64,000 bases of DNA from Nitrogeniibacter aestuarii (GCF_017309585.1 NZ_CP071321.1:1550001-1614000); one strand, 5' to 3'; counted from the first letter of the stretch, positions 40,542 to 49,892 are shown. A program made the numbers and translations. Notes: generated by a model from the letters alone, not told the origin.

Positions 40542-42229
40542 TTGCGAGCCTCCTCATTGACGCCCATCCATTCCTTGATGAGGTTGGCCACCAGTTTCGG
40601 ATCACTCTGTGCCAGCTCGCGGGCACGGGCCAGCTTGGCTTCGTAGCTGTTGGCCAGTCTGGCCGCTGCCGACAGGCTGGTGGTGGCGTCCTCGCCTTCT
40701 TCGCCTTCCCCGGTGCTCGTGGCCATGGCGCTGTCCTCGTCCTCGTCATCCGCGTCGGTCCGCTGCGGCAGCACCGACTTCATCAAGGGCTTGATCACGC
40801 CGAAGGCGACGAAGGCCAGCACGGCGAGCACGATCAGGTAGCGCAGGGCCTCCTTGCCGATGGAGATCATCTCCGGATCCTTCCAGACCGGGATCTCCGG
40901 GGCGACCTGGAACATCTCGGGCGCGAATTCGCTGGCCGCCACGTTCAGGCTGTCGCCACGATCGGCGTTGAAGCCCACGGCCTCGCGCACCAGGTTGTTG
41001 ATGCGCTGGATCTCGGCGTCGGTCGGCGGTACGGCGATGTCCTTGCCGTCCTTGTCCTGCTGTGTCTTGTGATTGACCACCACTGCCACCGACAGGCGCT
41101 TGATCAGACCCATGGCGCGGCGTGTGTGCGAGATGGTCTTGTCCAGCTCGTAATTGGTGGTGCTGGCGCTGTTCCGGGTCTGGAAGTTGTCGGTGGCTCC
41201 ACCTGGCTGAGCCGTCGCCGGATTGGTGATCGGTGCCTGAGCGGGCACTGGCGGCTGATTGGTCAATGCTCCCGGTACGCCTTCGGGACCCGGATCGCGG
41301 GTGACGTTTTCGCTTTCCTGGCGCGAACGGATGGCGGTCTGGGTGGGGTCTGCGTTGGGCTTGTAGGTTTCGTTGGTCTGCTCGATCCGGTCGAAATCCA
41401 CATCGGCCGTGACCTGAACGCGGAAATTGCCTTTGCCGACCAGTGGTTCGAGGATGTTTTCCACCCGTTGCACATAGGTGCTTTCGAGTTCCTGCACGTA
41501 GCTCAGTTGCGTGGGGTCGAGGCCGGCGGCGCGCAACGGGTCACTCTTGTTGGTGAGCAGCTTGCCGGTTTCGTCGATCACGCTCACGCCATCATTCGAC
41601 ATGTTCGGTACGCTGGAGGCCACCAGATGCACGATGCCGGCCACCTGGGCCGCGTCCAGATTGCGACCCGGATGCAGATTCACGAACACCGAAGCGGTCG
41701 GTTGCTTGGCGTCGCGCAGAAAGGCGGTGCGCTTGGGCATGGCCAGATGCACGCGGGCACCCGCAACTGCGGCAATCGACTGGATCGTGCGCGCCAGCTC
41801 GCCTTCCAGGCCGCGCTGGTAATTGATCTGTTCATGAAACTGGGAGACGCCCAGCTTCTGGTTCTCCATGAGCTCGAAGCCAACCATGCCGCCGCGCGGC
41901 AGGCCCTGTGCGGCCAGTTGCAGGCGCACATCGTGCACCCGGTCGGCCGGCACGCGGATGGTGTTGCCGCCGGGGCCGATGTCGTAGGGAATGTTCTGCG
42001 CCTGCAGTGCGGTGACAATGGCGCCGCCGTCTTTCTCCTCCAGATTGGAGAAGAGCACCGCATAGTCGGGGGTGCGGCTCCACAGCATCACGCCCACGGC
42101 CAGCGCGATGGCCGCGGCAAGCGCCGCCATCATGGCCAGCTTCTGGCGTGATGTCAGCGCGTTGAAGTTTGCAAGTGCTTGCTGAAGCGGCGAGGGCGCG
42201 GCTGCAACAGCGTCGTCTGCGGTGGCCAT
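40538..42229 (-). CDS. fliF: flagellar MS-ring protein FliF
   Basis: 563 residues from ATG 42229. GAGGA lies 8 nt upstream, whereas the in-frame ATG at 42247 and the further 5' extension lack a good site. Helices at about 38-58 and 450-475 flank the large ring-building domain (YAVLFSNLEEKDGGAIV, DRGDSLNVA). It anchors FliG and starts flagellar assembly. Leading gene of the fliFGHIJK operon. Confidence 0.96.
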   Translation of the reverse strand: MATADDAVAAAPSPLQQALANFNALTSRQKLAMMAALAAAIALAVGVMLWSRTPDYAVLFSNLEEKDGGAIVTALQAQNIPYDIGPGGNTIRVPADRVHDVRLQLAAQGLPRGGMVGFELMENQKLGVSQFHEQINYQRGLEGELARTIQSIAAVAGARVHLAMPKRTAFLRDAKQPTASVFVNLHPGRNLDAAQVAGIVHLVASSVPNMSNDGVSVIDETGKLLTNKSDPLRAAGLDPTQLSYVQELESTYVQRVENILEPLVGKGNFRVQVTADVDFDRIEQTNETYKPNADPTQTAIRSRQESENVTRDPGPEGVPGALTNQPPVPAQAPITNPATAQPGGATDNFQTRNSASTTNYELDKTISHTRRAMGLIKRLSVAVVVNHKTQQDKDGKDIAVPPTDAEIQRINNLVREAVGFNADRGDSLNVAASEFAPEMFQVAPEIPVWKDPEMISIGKEALRYLIVLAVLAFVAFGVIKPLMKSVLPQRTDADDEDEDSAMATSTGEGEEGEDATTSLSAAARLANSYEAKLARARELAQSDPKLVANLIKEWMGVNEEARK

Positions 42230-42272
42230 TGATGGGTCCTCGGGCATGTCGCTTTTTTCGATGGAGGCATTC

Positions 42273-42287
42273 TGGCGCCCTGATTGC
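42273..42287 (+). promoter_or_regulatory. sigma-54 promoter for flrBC
   Basis: TGGCGCC-CTGA-TTGC has the exact -24/-12 spacing (GG and GC elements 10 nt apart) and reads rightwards into the sensor-kinase gene, whose start is 111 nt downstream. In Pseudomonas and Vibrio the equivalent fleSR/flrBC operon is RpoN-dependent. Confidence 0.75.
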
Positions 42288-42318
42288 AAAAGCTTAGTCG
42301 GGAAAAGCGGCAGTTTTT

Positions 42319-42333
42319 GCCGCCTATTTGCCG
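42319..42333 (-). promoter_or_regulatory. weak sigma-54-like site for fliF
   Basis: On the minus strand CGGCAAATAGGCGGC keeps the GG-N10-GC spacing but not the T of TGGC or the TTGC core. It lies about 90 nt before fliF. Listed only as a candidate. Confidence 0.3.
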
Positions 42334-42397
42334 TCTGTTCACTTGCCCGGATTCCGTAGTCTTCGCACTGTGCCAAATGACGACATGAGCGAGCGCA

Positions 42398-43531
42398 GTG
42401 ACCGAAACCGCTTCTCCACCGCTTGACGCTGCCCAACTGGCGGCGGCCTTCGAACAGTTCAACCGGGTTTCCGCTGAACTGACGGAGGCCTATTCAGGCT
42501 TGCAGGGGCAGGTGACGCAACTCAATGAGCGTCTCTCGGTGCTGATGACTGCCTTGCCCGCTGGCGTGGTCGTGCTCGATCGCGATGGCGGCGTGGTGCA
42601 GGTCAATCGTGCCGCGGAGGCGTGGCTGGGCGAAGGGCTGGAAGGCCAGTCCTGGCTCATGACCAGCACCGCATTCACGGCCACGGAAACGCCGGGCGAG
42701 ATGGAGATCACCCCGGCCATTGGGGGCGAGCCGCGGCGCGTGTCGGTGTCGTCCACTGCGCTCGACTCCGGGGATGGCAGCATCGTGCTCATGCACGACG
42801 TGACCGATACCCACCGCATGCAGCGCGAGGCCGAACGCAATTCGCGACTCGCTGCCATGGGCGAGATGGTGGCCGGGCTGGCGCATCAGCTGCGCACGCC
42901 GCTGTCTGCCGCCATGCTCTACACCAGCAACCTGGGCAAGCCCCAGCTGCCTGAATCCGAGCGTTCGCGCGTGGCCGACCGGGCCGTCGAGCGCCTGCGC
43001 CATCTGGAGCGCCTGATCCGTGACATGTTGCTGTTCGCGCGCGGCGACTGCCTCGGGCGTGAGCCGGTGCCGGTGTGCCAGATGGTCGACGAGCTGGCAC
43101 ACACGCTCGAGCCCATCGCCCGAGAGCGGGGCATTGCCTTCGAGTACGCCTGCGATTGCGGGCAGACCGAGGTGGTGGCCGATCGCAAGGCGCTGGTCGG
43201 TGCGCTGACCAATCTGCTCGAGAACGCCCTGCAATTCACGCCCGCCGAGGGGCGCGTGCGATTGCACGCCGCCATCGAGGACCGGCATGTGTGCTTTACC
43301 GTGGCCGATACCGGCAAAGGCATCCCCGCCGACCAGCAGGATCGCCTCTTCGAACCCTTTTTCACCACCCGCGCCGAGGGTACCGGACTCGGTCTTGCCA
43401 TTGCCCGCGGTGTGGCGCGCGCCCACGGGGGCGAAATCGATCTGACCTCGCTCGAAGGCGAGGGCACCACTTTCCGCCTGAGTGTGGCCATGGCCACCAG
43501 TGGCGCTGAAGACGAGCATGATCATGAGTGA
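42398..43531 (+). CDS. flrB: flagellar two-component sensor kinase FlrB/FleS
   Basis: 377 residues from GTG 42398. A PAS-like domain (about 50-125, PAGVVVLDRDGGVVQVNRA) precedes the phosphoacceptor helix GLAHQLRTPLSAAML (His163) and the ATPase domain with N box and GTGLGLAI motif (about 265-365). No transmembrane segment, so a cytoplasmic kinase as expected of FleS/FlrB, which activates the regulator encoded just downstream for the later flagellar genes. Confidence 0.88.
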   Translation: MTETASPPLDAAQLAAAFEQFNRVSAELTEAYSGLQGQVTQLNERLSVLMTALPAGVVVLDRDGGVVQVNRAAEAWLGEGLEGQSWLMTSTAFTATETPGEMEITPAIGGEPRRVSVSSTALDSGDGSIVLMHDVTDTHRMQREAERNSRLAAMGEMVAGLAHQLRTPLSAAMLYTSNLGKPQLPESERSRVADRAVERLRHLERLIRDMLLFARGDCLGREPVPVCQMVDELAHTLEPIARERGIAFEYACDCGQTEVVADRKALVGALTNLLENALQFTPAEGRVRLHAAIEDRHVCFTVADTGKGIPADQQDRLFEPFFTTRAEGTGLGLAIARGVARAHGGEIDLTSLEGEGTTFRLSVAMATSGAEDEHDHE

Positions 43532-44900
43532 CGCACTGAACCTGTTGTTGGTCGAAGACGACGAAGCCCTGCGCGATGCCGTAGGGCTCACGCTGGAGAT
43601 GGACGGGCACGTCGTGACCGCCGTCGATGGAGGCCCCAAGGCGCTCGAAGCCCTTGAAAAAGGGGTCTTCAACCTCGTGCTGAGCGACCTCAAGATGGAC
43701 CCCATGGACGGCCTCACGCTGCTGGGCGAGATCCGCGCCCGCCTGCCGCAGTTGCCGGTGATGCTGATGACCGCCTTCGGCGATGTGGAGAAGGCGGTGG
43801 CCGCCATGCAGGGCGGCGCCTGCGACTTCCTGCTCAAGCCGTTCGAGCCGGAAACCCTGCTGGCGCATGTTCGCAAGTACGCGACGGCGCCCGTGGCCCA
43901 GAGTGGCACGGTCGCCGAGGACCCGCGCACGCGCGAACTTGTGGCGCTGGCGGCCCGCGTGGCCGAGACCGATGCTACCGTGATGCTCACTGGCGAGTCG
44001 GGCACCGGCAAGGAAGTGTTTGCCCGTTACGTGCATGACCACTCGCCGCGTCGAAGCAAACCCTTTGTGGCCATCAACTGCGCGGCGATCCCCGACAACC
44101 TGCTCGAAGCCACCTTGTTCGGCTACGAGAAGGGGGCCTTCACGGGGGCCCAGACCGCCCAGGCGGGCAAGTTCGAGCAGGCAGACGGCGGCACCTTGCT
44201 GCTCGACGAGATCTCGGAAATGCCGCTCGGGCTGCAGGCCAAGCTCTTGCGTGTGCTGCAGGAACGCGAGGTCGAACGTGTTGGTGGCAAGAAGCCGATC
44301 AGCCTCGATATCCGCGTGCTCGCCACCAGCAACCGGGACATGGCCGCCGAAGTGGCGGCTGGGCGCTTCCGCGAGGATCTCTACTACCGGTTGAACGTGT
44401 TTCCGCTGACCATTCCGGCCCTGCGCGAACGGCCGGGCGACATCCTGCCACTTGCGCGGCATTTCCTTGCCCGGCACGGCGAGCGCATCGGTCGCCAGGC
44501 CGTGCTGGCCGACGATGCCACCGCACTCATGTGTGCCCATCCCTGGCCCGGCAATGCCCGCGAGCTGGACAATGCCATGCAGCGTGCGCTCATACTGGCC
44601 AGTGCCGGCGTGATTCACGCCGATACGCTCAGGCTTTGTCTTGGGCATGCGCCGGCGATGGCCGCCGCGGTGCAACCGGCAAACGCTGCCGTCCTGCCGG
44701 CAAATATTGCCGCCACGGCCCCCGTTGCTCCGGCGGGGGCGCCGAGCAACATGAAGGATCTGGAGCGCGAGCACATCCTGACGACGCTTCAGGCGGTGGG
44801 CGGGTCGCGCAAGAAAGCCGTTGAAAAACTTGGGATTTCCGAGCGGACCCTGAGATACAAGTTGCAGCAGTACCGGGAAGAGGGCTACGCTGTGGACTGA
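43524..44900 (+). CDS. flrC: sigma-54-dependent response regulator FlrC/FleR
   Basis: 458 residues from ATG 43524 (overlapping flrB by 8 nt; longer upstream frames lie inside flrB). Receiver domain with phospho-Asp55 (LVLSDLKMDPMDG), AAA+ domain with GESGTGKE Walker A and the GAFTGA sigma-54 contact loop, then a Fis-type HTH near the end (KKAVEKLGISERTLRYKLQQ). Should activate RpoN promoters such as that of fliE. Confidence 0.92.
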   Translation: MSDALNLLLVEDDEALRDAVGLTLEMDGHVVTAVDGGPKALEALEKGVFNLVLSDLKMDPMDGLTLLGEIRARLPQLPVMLMTAFGDVEKAVAAMQGGACDFLLKPFEPETLLAHVRKYATAPVAQSGTVAEDPRTRELVALAARVAETDATVMLTGESGTGKEVFARYVHDHSPRRSKPFVAINCAAIPDNLLEATLFGYEKGAFTGAQTAQAGKFEQADGGTLLLDEISEMPLGLQAKLLRVLQEREVERVGGKKPISLDIRVLATSNRDMAAEVAAGRFREDLYYRLNVFPLTIPALRERPGDILPLARHFLARHGERIGRQAVLADDATALMCAHPWPGNARELDNAMQRALILASAGVIHADTLRLCLGHAPAMAAAVQPANAAVLPANIAATAPVAPAGAPSNMKDLEREHILTTLQAVGGSRKKAVEKLGISERTLRYKLQQYREEGYAVD

Positions 44901-44911
44901 TCGCTCACTCT

Positions 44912-44926
44912 TGGCACAGGCTTTGC
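44912..44926 (+). promoter_or_regulatory. sigma-54 promoter for fliE
   Basis: TGGCACA-GGCT-TTGC followed by T is nearly the consensus with exact spacing. It sits 43 nt before the fliE ATG and just past the flrC stop. Confidence 0.9.
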
Positions 44927-44968
44927 TGTGTATAGGGTGTCAATTCACAAGGAACTGGACGACTGAGC

Positions 44969-45289
44969 ATGGATTCCGGCGGAATCAACAAGGTACTCGG
45001 CGAGTTGCAAGCCACGGCCCAGGCGGCCGCGAGCAAGCCTGCGACCAGTGTCGAGCAGACCGAAGGCCCGAGTTTCGGCGATGCACTGCAGAACGCGTTG
45101 GCCGAAGTCAGTGCTGCACAGAAGGATGCCCAGCAGATGGCGAAGTCCTTCTCGGCCGGTGATCCCAACGTGAACCTGCAGGATGTGATGGTCAATCTTC
45201 AGAAGGCCAATCTCAGCTTCCAGCAAATGACGCAGGTGCGAAACAAACTGGTGTCTGCCTACCAGGACATCATGAACATGCAGGTCTGA
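44969..45289 (+). CDS. fliE: flagellar hook-basal body protein FliE
   Basis: 106 residues, MS-ring to rod adaptor. The C-terminal PNVNLQDVMVNLQKANLSFQ and RNKLVSAYQDIMNMQV are the family signature. It is encoded opposite to fliF and separated from it by flrBC. Driven by the sigma-54 promoter at 44912. Confidence 0.95.
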   Translation: MDSGGINKVLGELQATAQAAASKPATSVEQTEGPSFGDALQNALAEVSAAQKDAQQMAKSFSAGDPNVNLQDVMVNLQKANLSFQQMTQVRNKLVSAYQDIMNMQV

Positions 45290-45309
45290 CCCGGGTTCGC
45301 GTTCCCGTG

Positions 45310-45335
45310 AAAAGCCGCCTGAGGGCGGCTTTTTT
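45310..45335 (+). terminator. terminator after fliE
   Basis: AAAAGCCGCC-TGAG-GGCGGCTTTT followed by T; 20 nt after the fliE stop. Confidence 0.9.
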
Positions 45336-45474
45336 GCGCTTGTTTACCCCTTTGAACCCCACGTTCAGAGGCTGGAAGGCGCCCCCTTCGCTATACTCGA
45401 ACTCAATTTCGGCCGGATCGTGCATTGCAGCAATCGATCCGGAACGCATGGTTTGAAAAGAAGGAGGTGGGATC

Positions 45475-46017
45475 ATGGTTGACGAAGCAATGTGGCCGGC
45501 AATCATCGTTGCGGCGCTGGTATCGCTGTTCGTGGGGTTCCTGATCGGGCGTTTTGCCGGTGGCCCTCGCAGGAAAGCCGATCAGCTGGCGGCCGAACTC
45601 GAAGAGAAGCGGGCGGAAACCGAGCGCTATCGGAACGAGGTGGACGCCCACTTCGACAAGACCGCCACCCTGTTCGTTTCCATGGCCGGTTCTTACAAGG
45701 ACTTGTTCGAACACCTGTCCACCGGTTACGAAAAGCTTTCCGACAAGTCCGCGCGCGACGTGTTTCGCGAACGCGTCGATGCCATGCTGGTGGGCTCGAG
45801 CCTGGAACACAAGATGATCACCGAAGAGACGCCCGAGCCGGCTGTGCCCGCAACCGAGAATGAAACGGCGGCAGACGCGCCCGAGGCTGCCGAGGCGCCG
45901 ACACCGGTCGCGGAAGATGCCACGGCCGACCAGGGCGCACCGGCCATGCCGGACGGCGAGCCCATGGTCGGGGCTGAACCCGTGCAGGCCAAGGACGAGG
46001 TCAGCAAACAGGGTTGA
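45475..46017 (+). CDS. zapG: ZapG/YhcB-like cell-division protein (DUF1043)
   Basis: 180 residues: one N-terminal transmembrane helix (about 6-26, AIIVAALVSLFVGFLIGRFA), a coiled coil and the DUF1043 signature FVSMAGSYKDLFEHLSTGY. An AAGGAGGTGG ribosome site precedes the ATG at 45475. ZapG/YhcB links cell-envelope growth and division in Enterobacteria. The Ala/Pro/Glu-rich C-terminal tail is an addition of uncertain value. Confidence 0.85.
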   Translation: MVDEAMWPAIIVAALVSLFVGFLIGRFAGGPRRKADQLAAELEEKRAETERYRNEVDAHFDKTATLFVSMAGSYKDLFEHLSTGYEKLSDKSARDVFRERVDAMLVGSSLEHKMITEETPEPAVPATENETAADAPEAAEAPTPVAEDATADQGAPAMPDGEPMVGAEPVQAKDEVSKQG

Positions 46018-46032
46018 GCCCGCATCCGAACC

Positions 46033-46066
46033 CATGAAAAACCCCGCCGAAGCGGGGTTTTTCATG
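46033..46066. terminator. perfect bidirectional terminator
   Basis: CATGAAAAACCCCGC, loop CGAA, GCGGGGTTTTTCATG: a 15-bp perfect stem between convergent zapG and dctP, with T and A tracts on both sides. Confidence 0.92.
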
Positions 46067-46084
46067 ACCTGCAACTGCAGTCAA

Positions 46085-47167
46085 TCAGCGCTTGCGGGTC
46101 TGCATGTAGCGGCTGTAGTTGGCTTCTGCCACGCTCTGCCACAGGTTCTGGTCGTCACGGAACTTGACCATGGAGTCGTAGATCTTCTTGAACTCGGCGT
46201 TGTCTTTGCCGGTTTCCTCATAGACTTCGAGGGCGGCCTTGTAGCAGGCGTCCATCACGTCTTTCGGGAACGGGCGCAGCTTGGCGCCACCAGCGACCAG
46301 CCGCTTGAGGGCGTCCGGGTTCTTGGCGTCGTACTTGGCCATGCAGTCGACGTTGGCTTCGGCCGCAGCGGCGGACACGATGGCCTTGTACTCTTCGGGC
46401 AGGGCCTTCCACTTGTCCAGACCGATGTACAGCGTCAGGTTGGCACCACCTTCCCACCAGCCCGGGTAGTAGTAGTACTGGGCCACTTTCTGGAAGCCGA
46501 GCTTTTCGTCGTCATAAGGGCCGATCCACTCAGCGGCATCGATGGTGCCTTTTTCCAGCGACGGATACACGTCACCGCCCGGAATCTGCTGCGGCACGGC
46601 GCCCAGCTTGGCCAGCACCTTGCCGGCGAAGCCACCGACGCGAACCTTGAGGTCCTTCAGGTCAGCGGCGGACTTGATTTCCTTGCGGTACCAGCCGCCC
46701 ATCTGGGCGCCCGTGTTGCCGCAGGGGAAGGGCATGATGTTCTGTGCGCCCAGCAGATCACGGATCAGCTCACCGCCGCCGCCGTGGGTAAACCAGGCAT
46801 TGAATTCGCGATAGTTCAGGCCGAAGGGCACTGCGGTGTCGAATGCGTAGGCCGGGTTCTTGCCGAAATAGTAGTAGGAGCAGGTGTGACCGGCTTCAAC
46901 GGTGCCGTCCTTGACCGCGTCCATCACCGAGAAGGCGGGCACGATCTCGCCGCCGGCGAAGCAGCGGATCTGGAACTTGCCACCGGTGGCAGCGGCCACG
47001 CGGCTGGCGAAGACTTCGGCTGCCCCGTAGATGGTGTCGAGGCTCTTCGGGAAGCTGGACGCCAGACGCCAGCTCAGGGTCGGCTGGGATTGTGCGATGG
47101 CCGGTGCTGCGACAGCGCCAGCGGCAATGCCGGCACCTGTTTTCTTCAGAAAGGAACGGCGTTCCAT
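46085..47167 (-). CDS. dctP: TRAP-transporter solute-binding protein DctP
   Basis: 360 residues with a Tat-type signal (MERRSFLKKTGAGIAAGAVA, cleavage after AIAQ). The DctP fold shows GGEIVPAFSVMDAVKDGTVE and the PCGNTGAQMGGWYRKEI stretch seen in 2-oxo acid/TakP-type binding proteins. No DctQ or DctM genes lie beside it, so it is orphaned here. Ligand is not determined. Confidence 0.87.
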   Translation of the reverse strand: MERRSFLKKTGAGIAAGAVAAPAIAQSQPTLSWRLASSFPKSLDTIYGAAEVFASRVAAATGGKFQIRCFAGGEIVPAFSVMDAVKDGTVEAGHTCSYYYFGKNPAYAFDTAVPFGLNYREFNAWFTHGGGGELIRDLLGAQNIMPFPCGNTGAQMGGWYRKEIKSAADLKDLKVRVGGFAGKVLAKLGAVPQQIPGGDVYPSLEKGTIDAAEWIGPYDDEKLGFQKVAQYYYYPGWWEGGANLTLYIGLDKWKALPEEYKAIVSAAAAEANVDCMAKYDAKNPDALKRLVAGGAKLRPFPKDVMDACYKAALEVYEETGKDNAEFKKIYDSMVKFRDDQNLWQSVAEANYSRYMQTRKR

Positions 47168-47294
47168 AAGTCTCCTCGCTCTATGATTGTTTCACGGGAC
47201 AGGTTTGTTTTATTGCCCTAAAGCGATTCGATTATAGAAACGCCGTGCACCGGCGACCTATAGGGGTTTCCCACAAGACTTCATGAAATTTCGA

Positions 47295-48635
47295 TTACTG
47301 GCCGGCCACCGTCATGCGATCGATGAGGATAGACCCCGTTTGACGCGAACCACGGTGGAGCACGTCGTTGCCGATGGCCTGAATACCCATGAACATGTCC
47401 TTGAGGTTGCCCGCGATGGTGATCTCCTGCACCGGGTAGGCGATCTCGCCGTTTTCCACCCAGAATCCGGCTGCACCGCGTGAATAGTCACCGGTAACGC
47501 CATTGATGCCGTGGCCGAGCAGTTCGGTGACCACCAGGCCGCGGCCCATGCGTTTGAGCAGGGCGGCAAAATCATCGTCACCCGATTTCAGGATGAGATT
47601 ATGCGCGCCACCGGCATTGCCGGTGGTCTGCATGCCCAGCTTGCGCGCCGAATAGGCACTGAGGAAGTACCCCTGGACAACACCGTCGACGACGACCTCG
47701 CGATCGCGGGTCTGTACTCCGTCGTCATCGAAGGGGCCCGACGCAAAGCCTTTTTTCAGATATGCCCGCTCCGACAGCTGCACGATAGGTGAAAACACCT
47801 GCGTGCCCAGGCTGTCGAGCAGGAAGCTCGATTTGCGGTAGAGCGATCCGCCGCTGACCGCGCCGATGAAAGAGCCGATAAGGCCGGTGGCCAGCGGGGC
47901 CTCGAAGATCACCGGCACGTCGCAGGTGCCCACCTGACGCGCGCCCAAGCGCGCCACCGCGCGTTCGGCGGCCTTGCGTCCGATGGCCTCGGCCGACATC
48001 AGCTCGGCGGCATCACGCTTGCTGTCGTACCAGTATTCGCGCTGCATGGCGTCGCCCTCGCCGGCGATGACCGAGCAGGAGACCGAATGGCGCGAGCTGG
48101 CGTGTCCGCCCATGAAACCATGGCTGTTGGCAGAGATGAAATGGGATTCCTGCACCGACACGCTGGCGCCCTCGGAATTGGTGATCAGCTCCGAGTGGTC
48201 GTAGGCTGCGTTTTCGCAGTCCTGCGCCAGCGCGATCGCCTGCTCGACCGGCATGTCCCAGGGGTGGTGAAGATCCAGTTCAGGAAACTCGGTCGCCATC
48301 AATTCGGCGTCGGCCAGACCGGCGCAGTTGTCCTCGGCCGTGAACCGGGCGATCGACAGTGCGGCCTCGACGGTCTTTTCCAGGGCCGCGGGCGAGAAGT
48401 CCGAAGTGCTGGCGTAGCCACGCTTCTGACCCACATAGACCGTCACGCCCACGCCCTTGTCGCGGTTGTATTCGATCGTGTCCACCTCGTTCTTGCGTAC
48501 GCTCACCGAGGCGCCGAAGCCTTCGGACACGTCGGTGTCGCAGCCGGTTGCGCCCTTGCTCTTTGCGTGCTTGAGGATGTCGCTGGCGATCTGACGCAGG
48601 GCGTCCTGCGAGTAGCTGAAACCTTGTTGGGACAT
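47295..48635 (-). CDS. pmbA: metalloprotease PmbA/TldE
   Basis: 446 residues; TldD/TldE family with VSVRKNEVDTIEYNRDKGVG and GINGVTGDYSRGAAGFWVEN near the C-terminus. The active TldD/E protease matures peptide antibiotics and CcdA; TldD is not in this window. Divergently adjacent to darP, a common order in this class. Confidence 0.93.
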   Translation of the reverse strand: MSQQGFSYSQDALRQIASDILKHAKSKGATGCDTDVSEGFGASVSVRKNEVDTIEYNRDKGVGVTVYVGQKRGYASTSDFSPAALEKTVEAALSIARFTAEDNCAGLADAELMATEFPELDLHHPWDMPVEQAIALAQDCENAAYDHSELITNSEGASVSVQESHFISANSHGFMGGHASSRHSVSCSVIAGEGDAMQREYWYDSKRDAAELMSAEAIGRKAAERAVARLGARQVGTCDVPVIFEAPLATGLIGSFIGAVSGGSLYRKSSFLLDSLGTQVFSPIVQLSERAYLKKGFASGPFDDDGVQTRDREVVVDGVVQGYFLSAYSARKLGMQTTGNAGGAHNLILKSGDDDFAALLKRMGRGLVVTELLGHGINGVTGDYSRGAAGFWVENGEIAYPVQEITIAGNLKDMFMGIQAIGNDVLHRGSRQTGSILIDRMTVAGQ

Positions 48636-48700
48636 GGAATCTCTTGGTTGGCGCCGGAAAGCTATAATCTTAACCCTTTAGGCGAAAGGCCCGCGGGCAA

Positions 48701-49240
48701 ATGAACGAATACGACGGCGACGACTACGACGAAGAGGAATTCGAAGGCTATGACGGCCCGAGCAAATCCCAGCTCAAGCGCGAAAGCCATGCCCTGCAGG
48801 ATCTTGGCAAGGAGCTTATCGAACTCAGGGCAGATCAACTCGCGAAGATCCCGCTGCCCGAAGACTTGCTCGAGGCCATCCACGACCACCAGCGCTTCAA
48901 GAAGCACGAAGCCAAGCGGCGCCAGCTGCAATACATCGGTCGCCTCATGCGCAGTCTCGACCCGGAGCCGATCCAGGCGGCGCTCGACGACGTCAAGGGC
49001 GTCTCGGCCACCGAGGTGGCGCGCCAGCATCGGCTCGAACGTCAGCGTGACGAGTTGATGGAAGACGAGGGCATCCTCTTCCGCATTGCCGAGGCCAATC
49101 CGGGGGCCGACCTCCAGCGCCTGCGTGTGCTGCGTCGCAATGCCATCAAGGAGCGCGAGGCGGGTAAGCCGCCCAAGTCCTACCGCGAGATCTTCCGCGT
49201 GCTGCGCGAGATCGACGAATCCAACCCAACCGAAGACTGA
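48701..49240 (+). CDS. darP: ribosome-biogenesis factor DarP/YjgA
   Basis: 179 residues; highly charged helical protein with SKSQLKRESHALQDLGKEL, the YjgA/DarP signature, and QYIGRLMRSLDPEPIQAAL. Binds late 50S ribosomal assembly intermediates. Divergent from pmbA across 65 nt. Confidence 0.93.
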   Translation: MNEYDGDDYDEEEFEGYDGPSKSQLKRESHALQDLGKELIELRADQLAKIPLPEDLLEAIHDHQRFKKHEAKRRQLQYIGRLMRSLDPEPIQAALDDVKGVSATEVARQHRLERQRDELMEDEGILFRIAEANPGADLQRLRVLRRNAIKEREAGKPPKSYREIFRVLREIDESNPTED

Positions 49241-49258
49241 AGCAAAAAGGGACGAGCA

Positions 49259-49846
49259 ATGAGTGGTGATCTGATTCGAATCGGCCTGGTATCCATCAGC
49301 GACCGTGCCTCCACCGGCGGCTACGAGGACCAGGGTATTCCGGCCCTCAAGGAATGGTTCGGCAACGCACTGACCTCGCCATGGGAAACCGAAGAGCGCC
49401 TGATCCCGGACGAACAGGCCATCATTGAACAGACCCTGGTCGAACTGTGTGATGAAGCCGGCTGCAGTCTGGTGCTCACCACTGGCGGCACCGGCCCGGC
49501 CCCGCGCGACGTCACCCCCGAAGCCACCATGGCCGTCATGGACAAGCTCATGCCCGGCTTCGGCGAGCAGATGCGCCAGATCAGCCTCAACTTCGTGCCC
49601 ACTGCGATTCTGTCGCGTCAGGTGGCCGTGATCCGCGGCAGCACGCTCATCATCAACCTGCCGGGGCAGCCCAAGTCCATCAAGGAAACGCTGGAAGGCG
49701 CGCGGAACAAGGCGGGTGAATTGATTGCGGAGGGGATTTTTGCGGCGGTGCCTTATTGCATCGATCTGATGGGGGGGCCGTACATGACCACCAACGAGGC
49801 GGTGACGCGGGCCTGGCGGCCGAAGCATGCGATTCGGCCTGAGTGA
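49259..49846 (+). CDS. mogA: molybdopterin adenylyltransferase MogA
   Basis: 195 residues; the MoaB/MogA fold with IGLVSISDRASTG, SLVLTTGGTGPAPRDVTPEA and NLPGQPKSIKETL. Adenylates molybdopterin for molybdenum insertion. The molybdenum enzyme MsrP is encoded on the other side of the accessory island. Confidence 0.93.
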   Translation: MSGDLIRIGLVSISDRASTGGYEDQGIPALKEWFGNALTSPWETEERLIPDEQAIIEQTLVELCDEAGCSLVLTTGGTGPAPRDVTPEATMAVMDKLMPGFGEQMRQISLNFVPTAILSRQVAVIRGSTLIINLPGQPKSIKETLEGARNKAGELIAEGIFAAVPYCIDLMGGPYMTTNEAVTRAWRPKHAIRPE

Positions 49847-49863
49847 AGATTTCGCGTCAGCGC

Positions 49864-49892
49864 AAAAAGCGTGCTGCGGCACGCTTTTTTTT
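49864..49892 (+). terminator. terminator after mogA
   Basis: AAAAAGCGTGC-TGCG-GCACGCTTTTT plus extra T; 18 nt after the mogA stop. Confidence 0.9.

Noticed and set aside
42230..42397. TGGCACA-GTGC... as a sigma-54 site for fliF
   Set aside because: GG-to-GC spacing is too short; only the weaker CGGCAAA site has right spacing.
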